Assembly: GCA_036365515.1 (NCBI GenBank)
Contig: CM070877.1
Span: 14,680,201 to 14,744,200, forward strand
Length of the DNA: 64,000 nt
Direction: 5' to 3'
DNA from: Torymus aiolomorphi
Taxonomy: Eukaryota > Arthropoda > Insecta > Hymenoptera > Torymidae
The position numbers and the translations under genes are program-made. Every line of letters begins with the position of its first letter. Position 1 is the first letter of the stretch. The notes beneath the pieces were generated by a model. That model had not been told where the DNA came from. It did not search any database and saw only the letters and a program-made list of their open reading frames with translations. Of the stretch, positions 60,348 to 64,000 are shown piece by piece.

Positions 60348-62053
60348 CAAGGCGAATAGGCGACTCCTAATTCCTAGAAACTGATTTTTTATCATTGAAG
60401 GAATTTTAGCAGCTCGCGGTCCAGAATTTCAGATGAGATTTTGCCGTGACATCTGACGTGAGATCTCATGTGAGTTCTCGAGGGATGCGGAGGGACGCGG
60501 AGGGACAGGACCCTACTTGCGGAGGAACGATGCAGACCCCAAATAACGCAAAAAAACAGTGAATTTTACGTTATTTTGTGGAGAGAACTTTGCGGAGGAA
60601 CGCGGAGGGTTGGCGTCTTAATTTGGCTTACAACTATATATTATAGTAAGATATTCTCACACAAAACAATCTTCTTCAACTTGAGATTTTTATTTTTAAT
60701 ATTTTTAATTACTACTAATAAACTATTTTCACTGTTTTACTAACATTAAATGGAGTAAATTATAAGAATATAATAATACAGGTGACTGTAGCGATTGTTA
60801 TTTACTAAGTTGAAAAACGCTCAAAGGAAAAACTTCGAAATTTTTCGATTCTTCTTTTTGAAAATAAAAAAAATTTTTATTTTTCAATACGTTAAAGTAA
60901 TATTCTATAAATTTCTTATAAGTTATGTTAAACGAAAGAATTTTAATAACTATAACTCGTTCACATAATGGTTGACTAAGATTTTCTGACACAAAAAATA
61001 AGCAATGTTAACTGTACCTATAAAATTTACGGTTATCTTTCATTAGCTTCGCTCGCTTGCATCAAATAGTTCGTAACCACGTGGGATAAATCACACTGCA
61101 CTTCTGGAAGTATGAACATTAATAATAAAAAAAAAAAAATGAAAAAACTTAAAAGCATCCGCGTTATCAATTTTCATATTTTTGAGTTATGATAATTATG
61201 TACTTAATGAATGGAAATGGGTAAAATAAAAATTACTGCATTTATTACATACTAAATGTTTTACTACGAATAACTTTATCTTACAGTTACAAAAATTTCA
61301 AAATACAAACGTTGGTTTTGAAAAAATTCCAATGATACCAAATTATTTATCCATACGATTAAAATAAATAGTAAAATCTTATTTATAAAGTATAGATTTT
61401 CAAAAAGTATCTTGAAAAACAATACTTTCCTTTGATTACACTTCATTACATGTTGCTTGTGCATTTACATCGAAATCATGTAAAATTTAATATTTTTTTT
61501 CCAGGTCACTCAATTGAATGCATATTCAATTATTATTTTTTACATACATACAATAGTAGGACAGTAACTGCAACGTCTTTGTCAACATTTTCAATTTTCT
61601 TTTCATAAACTCTTAAAATAAAATGATTTTGAAAATTTTTTTCCAAATAACTTTACATATTTATCAATAAAGTTCATTTTACATCTTACTTATTCGATTA
61701 AAGTCAATTGCAAATATATTTACACTTCTTCAATATCATTCTTAACAGAATTATTAATAACCAATAAGGTAATTGTTGTCAACTAACGCTTTTTTTGTAA
61801 AGAATAAGTAGAAAAGAAAAGAAAATCAATAAGTATAATAATAGTTGTAAAGAAAACGGTAAAAAAAAATACAACTATTTAAATCCTAATATATATGAAG
61901 GCATGATCAGTCTTAAAAAGGATGTTCCAAAAATCGTGAAAAAGAATCATAACATGCCCGAAGTTATAACAACTTGCTCATAACAAGTTTCTTTTTTGCG
62001 ACTTATCCGTCGCGTAACCTTACGAATTCACAACAACGCTCCCTCTTTCTTTT
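60348..62053. other. Interval downstream of RIF1, no gene
   Basis: GC-rich fragments with repeated GCGGAGGGA and GCGGAGGAACG motifs occur at 60480-60615. AT-rich sequence follows, with a GCTTCGCTCGCTTGC motif at 61047-61060 that matches the apex of the hairpin family. The region above about 61900 probably includes the RIF1 3' UTR (minus strand). Confidence 0.45.
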
Positions 62054-64000
62054 TCATTTTCCCTGCAATTTGCGCACCGCCGACTTCACGACCTCGTTGT
62101 ACATGTCAGCGAGTTCGCAGGCGTCGACCTTGTCAGTCAAAGTCTTGAAAAGCGTTCTCTTCGCGCTCGCCGTTAGTTTATCGGCGCATTTGTCTTTCAC
62201 TTGTTCAATTATCGCGTCGGGGGAAATTCGACTCAGCAAGCAGCGAAGATCGCTCGTGCTGGGTAGCGTTTGAGCGTCAGCACCTTTGTCCTGGTTAAGC
62301 CTTTTGGCTAGGGCACTTAGAAGCTCGTTTGTACTGAATTTGTTGGGCAGCGAAGCCTTCAGCTTTTTCTTGTAGGCTTTGTGCACCGAGTTAACGAATT
62401 CCTCGTCATTGTCGAAGATCATCGGTAATAGTTCTAGCACTTTTTGCAATCCCGCAGTCTTCGTGGACGCCTTCAGACTTTTCTCGCTGTCGTCCTCAGC
62501 ACTCAAACCAAGCAGGGTCAGGGTTTTCTCCTTCAACTCTTGCTCCGTCTTGTCGTTCATTTTTTGCTTTAACGAAACACGTAACATTAATAAAATTTCT
62601 CTTTACTCTCAAAAATTCTGTAAAAGCCTTTTACTTACTCTGTATCCCTGAAGGATCTTCGGGGCGTCGAATCTTTTGACAAACATTTCAAACAGGAATC
62701 CCTCGTCGCAATGGTCCATCATCTCTTTGCAAGCCTCCTCATCGTTCCTCTTAAACCTCTTCACTGGACTTGTTTGCATGGAGATGTCAGTTGAGTGTCT
62801 CTTCTGTGGCCTCTTGCACTCGTACACAGCCGACACATTGATTGAGGCAAGATCACTGTTCTGACTGCTGAACGAATCATCGCTCTTGGTCTGTTCCCTC
62901 CTCTTGCCCAGGGGCGTGCTCGAGGAAACGCTTGGTGGCCTCTTCTCCGGCGTCTTGGTCTTCTCGTACCTTGACAGAACTTTCTTGATAGAGGTGATCT
63001 TCGGACTTTTGATAGGCAACCTGTTGACATCACGTTCCGTTAGCTGCGCCAGGTCACCGACCGAATGGATTGATTTCATCAACAGGTGCTTTGTCAGATG
63101 GCTTGTGAAGAGAGGATCGACTAATTCTGTGCTAACGGCCTCCACGGCGTCCAAGCAAGAGATCAGCGAGGGATAGACTGGCAACGTGGAGTCAAGGATC
63201 TCTGGTTCATTTAGTTGGACAACGCTGAAAGGACAAAAGAAAAAAGGATATTTAGTTATATTTTCATGTTATAGAAATGAAATGTTTGGTAAATTAACTT
63301 ACTTAGATTGTGTCTCTTGGCTGAGAGGGAAACTCGTAAATACTGAATCGGTCACTGGAAGTGTGTCACCGGCACTATGTTGCGAGCACGTTTTCACCGG
63401 TTTGGTATCCGACACATTCGTGAAAGAGTCGAGACTGGAGGAGATATTATGAACGTCTACGGTGTCCTCCAGCAGACTGTGATCATCGATCTTGGGAAGA
63501 TCATTGGATAAATTGATGGAATCTAGTTTGATAGACGAATTGTTGTGATTGCTCTGGCTTGACGTCTTGCTGTCGTTGGACGACACGTTATTGCAGTTCT
63601 CCGCAAAGATGTCAACATCTTGGGTCTGCGAGACAGCGCTATTATCGCTCTCCTTATCGATGATCCTCGACTCGTCCATCGACATTTCCGTCAAAATTGT
63701 TGATAATTTCACTCTCGGCTCCAGAGTGATAGAGACCTCAGAAGTGAGGTTGATTGTCTCGCTTACAGCTGTAGTTAGGTTAGATTTCTCATCCGCGTTG
63801 TTTATTTGCGCCGTCTCGTTCTCCTTCTCGAGTTTTTCCGTTTCTATCTGGAGAAGGCGCAGTTTCGCGTGTTTGTTCTTGCGGCCGGTTGGGCTGCGCA
63901 ACGTTGGCAGCTTCTCGAGCTTCGGCGGTGACGAGGACTCTGTCATAATTTCGTATCCCATCTCTCGGGACACTGGTGGATCAGCGAAACTGACTTTCTT
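62054..64000 (-). CDS. RIF1: RIF1, C-terminal part (runs off the window)
   Basis: Minus-strand exons are 64000-63303 (incomplete), 63224-62639 and 62566-62054 (stop), with consistent phases: about 598 residues in the window. The edge reads KKVSFADPP, an RVxF-type protein phosphatase 1 docking motif as in other RIF1 proteins. A long acidic, Ser/Asn-rich disordered stretch follows. The second exon carries the conserved C-terminal region (HLTKHLLMKSIHSVGDLAQL, then RLPIKSPKITSIKKVLSRYE), related to the helix-hairpin-helix-like DNA-binding part, and a basic PLGKRRE patch. The last exon starts after a weak acceptor (GTTAAAG) and encodes a helical, Lys-rich tail I do not recognise; if it were not used, the second exon would read on nine codons, VSKRLLQNF. 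RIF1 controls replication timing and origin firing through PP1 and takes part in double-strand-break repair. Confidence 0.88.

Overview
The window is nuclear DNA from an insect. Short GC-rich exons with GT-AG introns sit in AT-rich, repeat-filled sequence. The serine protease homologues look most like those of Hymenoptera, and a parasitoid wasp would fit, but I cannot name the species from sequence alone.

Three loci are supported. (1) About 4.77-36.1 kb is a head-to-tail triplication, with units near 4.77-15.5, 15.5-26.05 and 26.05-36.1 kb. Each unit carries one plus-strand six-exon gene for a secreted CLIP-domain serine protease homologue of the phenoloxidase-activating-factor-2 type (357, 363 and 359 aa). 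All three keep the catalytic His and Asp but have Gly in place of the catalytic Ser (GDGGS), so they should be cofactors or decoys rather than enzymes. Exon phases agree at every junction in all three copies. (2) A seven-exon minus-strand zinc transporter of the ZnT1/SLC30A1 type (443 aa) runs from 51796 to 41046, with a probable promoter and 5' UTR near 54.3-54.8 kb. (3) The 3' end of a minus-strand RIF1 gene occupies 62054-64000 and runs off the window. Its PP1-docking motif is at the very edge and its conserved C-terminal DNA-binding region is complete.

The remaining sequence (0-4.8, 36-41 and 51.8-62 kb, plus the introns) shows no convincing genes but is rich in non-autonomous hairpin transposons. 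The triplication is a natural control. Insertions in one copy can be compared with empty sites in the others, which gives target-site duplications (TTAA, TA, TTA) and element ends directly. Families seen are: TTAA-flanked foldbacks, some starting GGTGGC; TA-flanked CACTGAGAAAA elements, down to a 34-bp minimum; Foldback-like elements with inverted minisatellite arms; a hairpin family whose apex CGAGCGAAGCGAG is conserved while its stems differ; and, at 54.8-60.4 kb, nested inverted repeats including two abutting 378-bp hairpins.

The most interesting points are the mosaic history of the homologue genes, a possible in-frame 21-nt microexon found only in copies 1 and 3, promoter and intron damage specific to copy 2, a 686-bp hairpin in the 3' UTR of copy 1, the constant-apex hairpin family, and the nested hairpin field next to RIF1.
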